Assembly (NCBI GenBank): GCA_051006995.1
Contig: JBPCSQ010000004.1
Location: forward strand, 124,001 to 188,000
Origin: JAIQGF01 sp051006995
Lineage (GTDB): Bacteria > Acidobacteriota > Terriglobia > Terriglobales > Acidobacteriaceae
Reading direction: 5' to 3'
Length of the DNA: 64,000 nt
Shown: positions 24,773 through 32,628 of the stretch, in pieces
Layout of the letters: every line of letters starts with the position of its first letter
How positions within the stretch are numbered: position 1 is the first letter of the stretch
Notes under the pieces: model-generated
Seen by the model: only the letters and a program-made list of their open reading frames with translations
What the model was told of the DNA's origin: nothing
The model's database searches: none
Translations under genes and position numbers: made by a program

Positions 24773-26908
24773 ATGCCCGCAACCGCCCCCGGTGTCGCCG
24801 TACCCGAGAGCAATTCGCAGCTAACCACTCCGCCCGCTTCTCCGCTGCTGTCGCTGGCGGCGGTGAGCATGGCCGCGCTGTTTCTGGAAATCGTGCTGAT
24901 CCGCTGGATCAGCACCGAAGTGCGGGTGTTCGCCTTTGTGCAGAACCTGGCGCTGATCGCCTGCTTCCTGGGCTTCGGCGTGGGATGCTTCCGCAGCGGA
25001 CGGCGAGTGAACCTGCTGGCGTCGCTGGTGGCGATCACCGCGCTGGTGATCTTGGTGATTTTGCCGGAACGCCACTGGTGGCTGCTGCTGCAGGACATCT
25101 CGAACCTGCTGGCCATCAGCCCGGATGCGGCGCTGTGGGGATTCGACCCGCATTATTCCATGCGTGTGCTGCCGCTACTGACGGTGGCGGCGGTGGTGGT
25201 GATGACCGCGTTGCTGAGCCTGCTGGTGGTCACCATGATTCCGCTGGGCCAGTGGGTGGGCGCGTACCTGGAGGCGTGCCGCAACAGCATTGCGGGATAC
25301 ACGGCGAACCTGGCGGGCAGCATCGCGGGGCTGTGGCTGCTGCCGGTGCTGGCGGTGTTCTGGCTGCCGCCGGCGTGCTGGTTCGTCGCTGTGTTCGTGC
25401 TGGTGATGCTGGTGGACCGCAGCCGGACAACGCTGATCGGCGGCGCCGCCATGCTGGCGCTGCTGCTGGTCGTATCCACAAAACTCGCGCTTCCGGGAAC
25501 GTTCTGGTCGCCCTACCAGAAGCTCTCGCTGTATCCGCTGGACCACCAGCAATACCGAGTCGAGGTCAACAATTCTTCGTACATGCAGATGGCGGATTCG
25601 CGGCTGGCGATGGCGGCGGTGAACTCCTACGACACGCCATTCCGTTTTGCCGAGCGGCGCGAGCAGGTGCTGATCGTCGGCGCCGGGGCGGGGAATGATG
25701 CGGCGGCAGCGCTGCGCAACGGGGCGGCGCACGTGGACGCGGTGGAAATTGACCCGCTCATCTACAGCTTGGGAAAACGGCTGCACCCGGAGCGGCCGTA
25801 CTCGTCCGGGATGGTACACGTCACGATTAACGACGCACGCAATTTCCTGCGCGAGACCGGCAGGAAGTACGACGTGATCGTCTTCGGTCTGCTGGACTCG
25901 CACACCGAATTTTCCGGCTACAGCAACATGCGCGTGGATAACTACGTGTACACCGAGGAGGCATTCCAGCAGGCACGGCGGCTGCTGAATCCCGGCGGCA
26001 TCCTGGTACTGAAGTTCGAGGTGCGCGCGCCTTGGACGTGGATGGGACAGCGCTTCTACGCGCTGTTCACGAACGTGTTCGGGCGGGCGCCAGTGACGTT
26101 CTACTGTCCAGAGGCAGGAGCGCTTTCCAGCGCCACGGTTTTCATTGAATCGAACAATCCCGGGCTGTGGCAACGCGCCGCGCAACCGGAACTTGCCGGC
26201 ATCGTGGCGCAGCATCCACCGTCGTTCACGCTGACCACGGCCGGCGCGCCGCAGCCGACGACCGACGACTGGCCTTACGTTTATCATCGCGGGCGCACGA
26301 TTCCGCGCACCTACCTGACCGTCACAGTTCTGCTGCTGGGTATGGCAATCCTGATGGTGGGGCGTGTCTTCGAGAACACCAGCGCGTCGTGGAACCTGTT
26401 TTTCCTGGGCGCGGGATTTCTGCTGATCGAAACCCACATGGTGAGCCGGCTGGCGCTGTATTTCGGTACCACGTGGCTGGTGAACTGCGTCGCGCTGACG
26501 GCGATTCTGGCGGTGCTGGTGCTGGCCAATATTTACGTCAGCCGGCGGCAGCCGGAAGACCTGCGGCCCTATTACGCGCTGCTGGTGGCATCACTGCTGG
26601 TGGATTATTTGGTGCCCTGGCACCGGATGCCGTGGTCGGCGCACACCAGCGGGATCGTGCTCAGTTGCAGTTACGCGGTGCCGCTGTTTTTTGCCGGCAT
26701 CATTTTCACGCGGACGTTCGAGCGTTCGGAGCGCAAGGCGGCGGCGTTTGGAGCGAACATCGTGGGCGCGGTGGCCGGCGGACTGGCGCAGAACCTTTCA
26801 TTCATTCTGGGGATGAATGCGTTGTTGCTGGTGGCGGCAGGATTTTACGTGTGCGCGGCGCTTTCCAGGAAATCACAATTCCAGGCGCGGCTTTTCGTGA
26901 GGTCGTGA
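24773..26908 (+). CDS. Membrane protein with embedded spermidine-synthase-like domain
   Basis: 711 residues. The N-terminal third has about seven membrane segments; residues 275-450 form a soluble Rossmann domain like spermine/spermidine synthases (GAGAGNDAAAALRNGAAHVDAVEIDP and NDARNFLRETGRKYDVIVFGLLD); more membrane segments follow to the end. Membrane-bound spermidine-synthase-like proteins are known in bacteria, but their substrates are not. The Asp pairing that binds the aminopropyl acceptor is not clearly kept, so polyamine synthesis is uncertain. GAGGAA ribosome site before the ATG. A small convergent gene overlaps its last 36 bases. Confidence 0.72.
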   Translation: MPATAPGVAVPESNSQLTTPPASPLLSLAAVSMAALFLEIVLIRWISTEVRVFAFVQNLALIACFLGFGVGCFRSGRRVNLLASLVAITALVILVILPERHWWLLLQDISNLLAISPDAALWGFDPHYSMRVLPLLTVAAVVVMTALLSLLVVTMIPLGQWVGAYLEACRNSIAGYTANLAGSIAGLWLLPVLAVFWLPPACWFVAVFVLVMLVDRSRTTLIGGAAMLALLLVVSTKLALPGTFWSPYQKLSLYPLDHQQYRVEVNNSSYMQMADSRLAMAAVNSYDTPFRFAERREQVLIVGAGAGNDAAAALRNGAAHVDAVEIDPLIYSLGKRLHPERPYSSGMVHVTINDARNFLRETGRKYDVIVFGLLDSHTEFSGYSNMRVDNYVYTEEAFQQARRLLNPGGILVLKFEVRAPWTWMGQRFYALFTNVFGRAPVTFYCPEAGALSSATVFIESNNPGLWQRAAQPELAGIVAQHPPSFTLTTAGAPQPTTDDWPYVYHRGRTIPRTYLTVTVLLLGMAILMVGRVFENTSASWNLFFLGAGFLLIETHMVSRLALYFGTTWLVNCVALTAILAVLVLANIYVSRRQPEDLRPYYALLVASLLVDYLVPWHRMPWSAHTSGIVLSCSYAVPLFFAGIIFTRTFERSERKAAAFGANIVGAVAGGLAQNLSFILGMNALLLVAAGFYVCAALSRKSQFQARLFVRS

Positions 26909-27223
26909 TTCTTCTTCCGTCTCCGGATCCTCGCATCGCCCTCGGTTGCGATACAGCCAAACAGAGAGAACCAGTGCGACCAGGCCTGAGATGGCGTAGA
27001 AGTCGGACGGGCCGGGATCAACGGCGTGATAACGAAGGCCCGCGATGATCAGCGAAAAGCCCACGCAGGCGCAGGCGACAACTGTCGCCCGGACCCTCAA
27101 GATGCGCCGCAGCCAGGGGAATTGCAGCAGGTCGTAATCGCTGAGGAACCAGACCACGATCGCGTAGCCCACGCCAATCAGCAACGGAAAAATCCAGAGG
27201 CCGTCAAACCAGTCTTCCGCCAT
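26873..27223 (-). CDS. Small membrane protein of unknown function
   Basis: 116 residues with three hydrophobic segments (about 10-27, 45-63, 75-92) and an acidic tail. The frame overlaps the end of the plus-strand membrane protein by 36 bases on the opposite strand. No family is recognised. Membrane character and length support it as real. Confidence 0.6.
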   Translation of the reverse strand: MAEDWFDGLWIFPLLIGVGYAIVVWFLSDYDLLQFPWLRRILRVRATVVACACVGFSLIIAGLRYHAVDPGPSDFYAISGLVALVLSVWLYRNRGRCEDPETEEESRPHEKPRLEL

Positions 27224-27256
27224 AACCCAAGCGACCGCCGAGCATTCGTGAAAGTT

Positions 27257-27280
27257 GCGGGCGAGGGCGCCCGCGCCACA
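27257..27280. repeat. Dispersed 24-base repeat, copy 1
   Basis: A 24-base sequence with the self-complementary core GCGGGC-GAGG-GCGCCCGC. It is repeated with one mismatch at 29802-29825, in another intergenic gap 2.5 kb away. Confidence 0.7.
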
Positions 27281-27319
27281 AAACCACGAGGCTACTGCAT
27301 ATCACAGTTGGCAAGAAAA

Positions 27320-27342
27320 AGCCCGGCCGAGGCGGCCGGGCT
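27320..27342 (-). terminator. Intrinsic terminator of pckG
   Basis: AGCCCGGCC (27320-27328) pairs with GGCCGGGCT (27334-27342). On the minus strand the hairpin is followed by TTTTTC, so it is a standard terminator 22 bases after the pckG stop. Confidence 0.85.
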
Positions 27343-27364
27343 ACATTTGACCGGAAACCGGAAG

Positions 27365-29200
27365 CTATTTCGCTTTGTTCAACCGCTCTTCCAGCTTCTT
27401 GAGTTCGTCGCTCAGGCCCTTGGGCAGGCGCGAGCCGAACTTGTCGAAGTGTTCCTTGATGAGCGGCAGCTCAAGCAGCCAGCCGTTGACGTCCACGCTG
27501 AGCAGCTTGCCCACCGCGCTGGTGGAAATATCCAAGCCGCGGAGGTCAAGATCGCTGGGCGCAGGCATGCGTCCGATGGGCGTTTCGACGGCGTTGGCGG
27601 TTCCGTTGCAGCGCTCGAATACCCACTTCAGGATGCGGCTGTTTTCGCCGTAGCCGGGCCACAGGAACTTGCCGTTCTCATCCTGACGGAACCAGTTGAC
27701 GTAAAAAATCTTGGGCAGCTTGGCGCCGGACTTCTGGCCGATCTTGAGCCAGTGTCCGAAGTAGTCGCCCATGTGGTAGCCGCAGAAGGGCAGCATGGCC
27801 ATCGGATCGCGGCGCAGGACGCCGACCTTGCCGGTGGTGGCTGCCGTGGTCTCGCTGCTGGCAGTCGAGCCGAGGAAGGTACCGTGCTGCCAATCGAGGG
27901 CTTCGACCACCAGGGGAACGACACCGGAGCGGCGTCCGCCGAACAGAATGGCGTCAATCGGCACGCCCTTGGGATCTTCCCACTCGGAGGCAATCACCGG
28001 GCACTGCTTGGCGGGCGCGGTGAAGCGAGCGTTGGGATGCGCCGCCTTGCGGCCGGATTCCGGCGTCCACGGGCGACGGAGCCAGTCCACCAGGAACGCG
28101 GGTTTCTTGTCGGTCATGCTCTCCCACCAGACGTCGCCGTCTTCAGTGAGCGCGCAGTTGGTGAAAATCGAATTGCGGGTGACGCTCAGCATGGCATTCG
28201 CGTTCGACTGCATGCTGGTGCCGGGCGCGACGCCGAAGAAGCCCGCCTCGGGATTGATCGCATAGAGGCGGCCATTGGGGCCGAACTTCATCCACGCAAT
28301 GTCGTCACCGACGGTCTCGACCTTCCAGCCGGGGATGGTCGGGATCAGCATCGCCAGATTGGTCTTGCCGCAGGCCGACGGGAATGCGCCCGTCACGTAC
28401 TTCGACTGCCCATCGGGGTTGGTGAGCTTGAGGATGAGCATGTGCTCAGCCATCCAGCCCTCATCGCGCGCCTGCACCGAGGCGATGCGCAGGGCGTGGC
28501 ACTTCTTGCCGAGCAGCGCGTTGCCGCCGTAACCGGAACCGTAGGACCAGATCTCGCGCGTTTCCGGGAAGTGGCAGATGTACTTGTGCTCGGCGTTGCA
28601 CGGCCAGGGGGAATCCTGCTCGTTGGGGCCAAGCGGCGCGCCGACCGAGTGGAGACCTTTGACGAAGTCGCCGTCGGTGCCCATCAGGTCGAGGACGCGA
28701 GTGCCCACGCGCGCCATGATGTGCATGTTGGCGACAACGTAAGGCGAATCGGTGATCTCGACGCCGACTTTGGCGATAGGGGAGCCGATGGGGCCCATGC
28801 TGTAGGCAATGACGTACATCGTGCGTCCGGCCATCGAGCCTTTGTAAAGAACGGCGAGTCGCTCCTTCATCTTGGCCGGATCTTCCCAGTTGTTGGTCGG
28901 GCCGGCATCATCTTTGTTTTTGGCGCAGATGAAGGTGCGGTCTTCGACGCGGGCAACGTCGGCGGGATTGGAGCGGACGAAAATGCTGTTGGGCCGCTTC
29001 TTGGGGTTCATCTCGATGGCCGTGCCTGCCAGGATCATGAGGCGGAGCATCTCCTGGTATTCGTCGGACGTGCCATCGCAGATGCGGACGCGGTCGGGGG
29101 TGCACAGCTCGGTGACTTCCTTCACCCACTGCGCCAGTTTCTTGTTCTTGATTTCGACGCCGGTGGCTTCAGCTTCCATAGTTTGTGTAGGACTGGACAT
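27365..29200 (-). CDS. pckG: Phosphoenolpyruvate carboxykinase (GTP)
   Basis: 611-residue gluconeogenic enzyme converting oxaloacetate and GTP to phosphoenolpyruvate, GDP and CO2. The GTP-class signature is present: FPSACGKTNLAM (273-284) with reactive Cys277, then GDDIAWMKFG and INPEAGFFGVAPGTS. Length and motifs match the GTP form rather than the ATP form. A terminator follows. It marks this organism as able to make sugars from C4 acids. The start MSSPTQTMEAEATG has weak ribosome support. Confidence 0.96.
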   Translation of the reverse strand: MSSPTQTMEAEATGVEIKNKKLAQWVKEVTELCTPDRVRICDGTSDEYQEMLRLMILAGTAIEMNPKKRPNSIFVRSNPADVARVEDRTFICAKNKDDAGPTNNWEDPAKMKERLAVLYKGSMAGRTMYVIAYSMGPIGSPIAKVGVEITDSPYVVANMHIMARVGTRVLDLMGTDGDFVKGLHSVGAPLGPNEQDSPWPCNAEHKYICHFPETREIWSYGSGYGGNALLGKKCHALRIASVQARDEGWMAEHMLILKLTNPDGQSKYVTGAFPSACGKTNLAMLIPTIPGWKVETVGDDIAWMKFGPNGRLYAINPEAGFFGVAPGTSMQSNANAMLSVTRNSIFTNCALTEDGDVWWESMTDKKPAFLVDWLRRPWTPESGRKAAHPNARFTAPAKQCPVIASEWEDPKGVPIDAILFGGRRSGVVPLVVEALDWQHGTFLGSTASSETTAATTGKVGVLRRDPMAMLPFCGYHMGDYFGHWLKIGQKSGAKLPKIFYVNWFRQDENGKFLWPGYGENSRILKWVFERCNGTANAVETPIGRMPAPSDLDLRGLDISTSAVGKLLSVDVNGWLLELPLIKEHFDKFGSRLPKGLSDELKKLEERLNKAK

Positions 29201-29389
29201 GATTGCGCTCTCCTGTATGAACCCGCAAATAAACTATTGTGCACCGAACAGCGGCCAGTGACTAGGGGTCAGTGGCTGGAAAACGGTGGCCATTATGAAC
29301 CTTATGATTCTCGGCTGGCGAACAGGGACCCGATGTGCCAGCGGTCACGGGCAAGTGTGATGAATGACCGCGAGTCCCCAGTTGCGGGC
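29201..29389. promoter_or_regulatory. Promoter region of pckG
   Basis: 189 bases separate the pckG start from the stop of the next minus-strand gene. It should hold the pckG promoter; I see no clear -10/-35 pair and no strong palindrome. Confidence 0.35.
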
Positions 29390-29746
29390 TCAGGATTTTA
29401 CGGCGGGGCGTTCCTGCTCGAGGACGGCATCAATGTGGCGTAGGGTTTCGTCCACAGTGAGAGTGTGCATCTCGCGGCCGTTGTCTTCGCCGGATTCAAT
29501 GGCCCACTTCAGGTAATGGCCGGCGGCCTCAGCGGCCAGCGGGTCGGAGACGGCCTTACCGGTGCGGTTGTGGTACTCAACCCAGGCGGGATGCGGGAGC
29601 GCGATCCAGACAGGGCGGCCGTCCACCAGGAACTTGATGTCCACGGCGTCGGCGTGGCGCGTGGCGATGGCCACGATCAGCGCCTGGTACATGCAGTGGA
29701 CTTCTTTTCCTGTCCAGCGATCGACACAGCGAAAATCGGCGTACAT
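29390..29746 (-). CDS. Conserved-looking small protein of unknown function
   Basis: 118 residues from an ATG at 29746. The sequence is acidic with patterns such as DIKFLVDGRPVWIALPHPAW and HTLTVDETLRHIDAVLEQE. No family is recognised. The frame extends upstream to 29971 but overlaps the divergent pgeF start region. It diverges from pgeF. Confidence 0.6.
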   Translation of the reverse strand: MYADFRCVDRWTGKEVHCMYQALIVAIATRHADAVDIKFLVDGRPVWIALPHPAWVEYHNRTGKAVSDPLAAEAAGHYLKWAIESGEDNGREMHTLTVDETLRHIDAVLEQERPAVKS

Positions 29747-29801
29747 GGCGAACGGAGAACTATAAATCACCGCGAGATTTTTGATAAGTGACGGCGGAGT
29801 C

Positions 29802-29825
29802 GCGGGCGAGGGCACCCGCGCCACA
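29802..29825. repeat. Dispersed 24-base repeat, copy 2
   Basis: Second copy of the 27257-27280 sequence, 23 of 24 positions identical. It lies in the gap between the minus-strand small protein and pgeF. The near-identity over 2.5 kb separates it from the locally unique word repeats. Confidence 0.7.
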
Positions 29826-29892
29826 GCCGATTCGGGCGATCCAGCCGCGGCCCCGGGGCCTACTCTGCTGAGGAGTCCGCTAGAATCGAACC

Positions 29893-30831
29893 GTGCCGCA
29901 ATCCGACTCACAAAAACGGCAGGGCATGGCACCGGAGCGCACAGAGGCGCTGCGGGCGCCGAGCCTCGCACGCATTCCGTGGCTGGTGCATGGCTTCAGC
30001 ACGCGGCGGGGAGGAGTGTCGAAAGCATACGGCGGCGGGGCGCTGAATCTGGGCGTCACGAAAGAAGACACGCGGGCGAACGTGGAGCGGAATCGAGAGC
30101 TGTTCCTCGAGGCGATCGGGGCGGCGGCTTTACCCACTCTTCGCCAACGGCAGGCGAAAGGGAGGGCCACCCGGTCTGCAGTGTGGCCGTTGGTCCACAT
30201 GCGGCAAGTGCATTCCAGCATTGTGCATCCGGTGGAGCGCGCCCCAGAGCAGCCGCTGGCCGGGGATGGCCTGATTACACGGACGCCGGGCATTGTGCTA
30301 TCGGTGCGCACGGCCGATTGTCTGCCGGTGTTGCTCGTGGATACGGAGCAACGAGCGGTTGGAATTTTTCACGCCGGGTGGAAAGGGACGCTGCGTCGCA
30401 TTGTGGAGAAGGGCGTGGGCGAGATGCGGCGGAACTTCGGCAGCGATCCGGCGAAGCTGGAGGCGGCGATCGGACCCGGAATTCACCGGTGCTGTTACGA
30501 GGTGAGCGACGATTTCCGCGAAAAGTTTGCGGCGCAGTTCGCCTATGCGGAGGCACTGTTCGAGGACGTGTTCGATTCCGACCCGGTGAGGAAGAAATAT
30601 CCGCTGCTATTCATGAACCAGCGCGCACCCGGGCATGGCGAGCCGCCCAGCACAGTGCATCTCGACCTGGTGGAGGCGAACCGGCGCCAGCTGCTGGACG
30701 CGGGGCTGCGCAAGGCGAATATATGGGCGTCGGAGATGTGCACGTCGTGCCGGACGGACCTTTTCTTCTCGCATCGCAAGGAGCGGGGAGTGACGGGAAG
30801 AATGATGACGGCGATCGCAATTAAGAATTAA
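29893..30831 (+). CDS. pgeF: Peptidoglycan editing factor PgeF (YfiH/laccase-domain)
   Basis: 312 residues. Metal-binding His107 (RQVHSS), Cys143 (TADCLPV) and His160 (FHAGWKG) match the YfiH/PgeF fold, a purine-nucleoside/peptidoglycan-editing enzyme. The start is a GTG at 29893; an ATG at 29926 is an alternative. Residues 81-97 (TLRQRQAKGRATRSAV area) are extra compared with the usual short link before the first His, and are encoded by a hairpin at 30133-30166, an apparent in-frame insertion. The 3' end runs into an inverted repeat holding its stop codon. Confidence 0.9.
   Translation: MPQSDSQKRQGMAPERTEALRAPSLARIPWLVHGFSTRRGGVSKAYGGGALNLGVTKEDTRANVERNRELFLEAIGAAALPTLRQRQAKGRATRSAVWPLVHMRQVHSSIVHPVERAPEQPLAGDGLITRTPGIVLSVRTADCLPVLLVDTEQRAVGIFHAGWKGTLRRIVEKGVGEMRRNFGSDPAKLEAAIGPGIHRCCYEVSDDFREKFAAQFAYAEALFEDVFDSDPVRKKYPLLFMNQRAPGHGEPPSTVHLDLVEANRRQLLDAGLRKANIWASEMCTSCRTDLFFSHRKERGVTGRMMTAIAIKN
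30133..30166 (+). repeat. Hairpin inserted in frame inside pgeF
   Basis: CCCACTCTTCGCC (30133-30145) pairs with GGCGAAAGGGAGGG (30153-30166) with one mismatch, one G-T pair and a bulge. It lies within the pgeF coding region and encodes the extra residues 81-92. Confidence 0.7.
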
Positions 30832-30913
30832 GAAGTCAGAATGAAGGACTCCCACCGCAGCCAGTGAACTGGACCACTTCTTAGTTCTGACTTCTTCGTT
30901 CTTAGTTTCTTAG
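30819..30913. repeat. Iterated-word inverted repeat at a convergent gene end (word TTAAGAA)
   Basis: Left arm TTAAGAATTAAGAAGTCAGAA (30821-30841) and right arm TTCTGACTTCTTCGTTCTTAG (30885-30905) pair at 18 of 21 positions. The stop codons of both convergent genes fall in it: pgeF TAA at 30829-30831 in the left arm and HU TAA at 30910-30912 at the right arm's edge. Confidence 0.85.
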
Positions 30914-31233
30914 CTTGGGCTGGGGGCGGCAGAGGGCGCGGCCGCGGCGCCATTCTGGCCGGTGTTGACCAGGTCCTTGAGTTCTTTGCTGGGCTTGAAG
31001 AAGGGAATCTTCTTGGCCGGGACCTCGACGCGGTCGCCGGTCTTGGGATTGCGTCCCACGCGCGGCTTGCGCTGGCGAGTGCGGAAGCTGCCAAAGCCGC
31101 GGATTTCAATTTTGTCGCCGGTGCGCAGCGAACGCACGATGCTGTCGAAGATGGTTTCGACGATGATTTCGCTGTCCTTGCGCGTCAATTCCGCCAGCCG
31201 GGAGACTTCGTCAATCAGGTCGGCTTTGGTCAT
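30910..31233 (-). CDS. HU/IHF-family DNA-binding protein
   Basis: 107 residues. The first 90 form a histone-like domain with the DNA-inserting arm (GSFRTRQRKPRVGRNPKTG) and IPFFKPSKELKDLV. It could be HU or IHF-alpha; the sequence does not decide. The last 15 residues (NGAAAAPSAAPSPS) are an alanine-proline tail not found in standard HU. AAGGAG precedes the ATG at 11 bases. It follows sppA and the small zinc protein on the same strand. Confidence 0.92.
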   Translation of the reverse strand: MTKADLIDEVSRLAELTRKDSEIIVETIFDSIVRSLRTGDKIEIRGFGSFRTRQRKPRVGRNPKTGDRVEVPAKKIPFFKPSKELKDLVNTGQNGAAAAPSAAPSPS

Positions 31234-31328
31234 ATGCGGGGTACGCTCCTTGCACGCGGCGTCGAGGTTGAACGGATAACATCTCAGATTTCAGCAGTTT
31301 ACGCAACTGCAGCCGCCAGCCCCAGCCG

Positions 31329-31586
31329 CTAGTCTTGATTTGTGCCGTCAGCCTTGAGGGACCGAATCATCCGGAGCAGCCAAACCGGAATTCGGGACGG
31401 CGGCTTTTCTGGCAAATAATCCGGAAGGTTCGGGTTCTTTTCATCGTCTTCGAGAATGTTTGCGCAGACACGAATGCACTCATCGCAAATATACGTACCA
31501 GGGCGCTCCTTTGGCGACGAGATCAGTTTGCCTACTGCGTCTTGTGACTTACCGCAGAATGCGCAATGAAGAGTGGTAGATTTCAC
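31329..31586 (-). CDS. Standalone ClpX-type zinc-binding domain protein
   Basis: 85 residues consisting only of the ClpX N-terminal zinc domain: Cys8-x2-Cys11 and Cys34-x2-Cys37 around GKLISSPKERPGTYICDEC, then a helix, then unrelated acidic residues. Full ClpX adds an AAA+ ATPase, absent here. In ClpX this domain dimerises and recruits adaptors and substrates, so a free copy may act as an adaptor, decoy or transcription-related zinc protein. The start is a GTG at 31586 (GAGGCGGG upstream), only 9 bases after the sppA stop, so it is coupled to sppA. Confidence 0.82.
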   Translation of the reverse strand: MKSTTLHCAFCGKSQDAVGKLISSPKERPGTYICDECIRVCANILEDDEKNPNLPDYLPEKPPSRIPVWLLRMIRSLKADGTNQD

Positions 31587-31595
31587 GCCCGCCTC

Positions 31596-32513
31596 TTACT
31601 TCCACAGAAAATAAAACCCCGGGTTGCGCTCCAGGAGTTTGGCGCGGTCGGGAAGCCATGCGGAGGCGTCACCGAACACCAGATCGAATAGCGAATGTTT
31701 TTCCTTGGCGGGGCGTACCAGCGAGGGCTCGCCCTTGATGCCGACCGCCTTGGCGGTGTCCTTCACCGCGCCCTCGAAATCGGCGATCTGATCAATCAGG
31801 TGCAGCGGCAGCGCCTGCTGGCCGGTCCAAACGCGGCCGTCGGCAAGCGGATCGATGTCTGCGACCTTTACGCCACGTCCCTCGGCAACATTGGCGACGA
31901 ACTGGTTGCGCATGTTCATGATCATGCCCTGGAGGTACTCGCGCTCGCGCGGGGTGAGTTCACGCGTGGGATCGCCGGTGTCTTTGAATTCGCCCGACTT
32001 GATGACCTCTTCCTTGAGCTTGGCCCAGCGCAGCAGGTCGCCGTAGTTGTACCAGTCCATGATGGCGCCGATGGAGCCGACCACGCTGGCGTCGTCGGCA
32101 TAAATCCTGTTGGTGGCCGAGGCAACGTAGTAGCCGCCGCTGGCGCCCACGATGGCGATGGAGGCGACGATCCGCTTTTTCTTTTCGTCGCGCACCCGGC
32201 GCACCGCCCGGTAAATCTCTTCCGAGGCGGCAGCGCTCCCGCCAGGTGTATTGAGGTGCAGGACGATGGCCTTGATGGAATTGTCGTCGCCGAACTTCTT
32301 CAGCGCCTTGATGGTCGGGTCGGGATCGAGGATGACGCCGTTGATGTCAATGACGGCTATCTTGTCGCCGGTGCCGGTGGTGACGTACTGCGTGCCCTGC
32401 TCGCCGCGCAGCGCGACATACACCAGGGTGAAGACGGCGAGAACGAAGATGAAAAAGGCTCCGCCGCCGATCAAAACCCAAAGCCAGGTGCGTGAGGGAG
32501 CGCCGTTGGACAT
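31596..32513 (-). CDS. sppA: Signal peptide peptidase SppA (protease IV family)
   Basis: 305 residues. One N-terminal membrane segment (about 9-33) anchors a protease that cleaves leftover signal peptides and stress-damaged membrane proteins. Ser125 in ASGGYYVAS is the likely nucleophile and Lys172 in VIKSGEFKD the likely base, as in the short bacterial SppA form. The start at 32513 gives MSNGAPSRTW; the frame to 32609 crosses a repeat. The ribosome site is poor because a repeat abuts the start. Confidence 0.9.
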   Translation of the reverse strand: MSNGAPSRTWLWVLIGGGAFFIFVLAVFTLVYVALRGEQGTQYVTTGTGDKIAVIDINGVILDPDPTIKALKKFGDDNSIKAIVLHLNTPGGSAAASEEIYRAVRRVRDEKKKRIVASIAIVGASGGYYVASATNRIYADDASVVGSIGAIMDWYNYGDLLRWAKLKEEVIKSGEFKDTGDPTRELTPREREYLQGMIMNMRNQFVANVAEGRGVKVADIDPLADGRVWTGQQALPLHLIDQIADFEGAVKDTAKAVGIKGEPSLVRPAKEKHSLFDLVFGDASAWLPDRAKLLERNPGFYFLWK

Positions 32514-32520
32514 AAAGAAA

Positions 32521-32550
32521 GTTTCTGTTTCTGTTTCAGTGCTGAAACAG
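32521..32550. repeat. Iterated-word hairpin at the sppA start (word TTTCTG / CTGAAA)
   Basis: CTGTTTCAG (32531-32539) pairs perfectly with CTGAAACAG (32542-32550) around TG, preceded by further GTTTCT repeats. It lies directly before the sppA start codon and likely blocks or shapes its ribosome site. Confidence 0.75.
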
Positions 32551-32628
32551 CGGTAGTCTACCACCCGCAAATACAGGTACGCACGGCGGATCCCTCCGGT
32601 TCTGGCCACCAGCGAAAAATGGACTGGG

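Noticed and set aside
29255..29280. GTGACTAGGGGTCAGTGGCTGG as another word-type inverted repeat
   Set aside because: The two halves are not complementary enough (GTCACTGG expected, GTCAGTGG seen).
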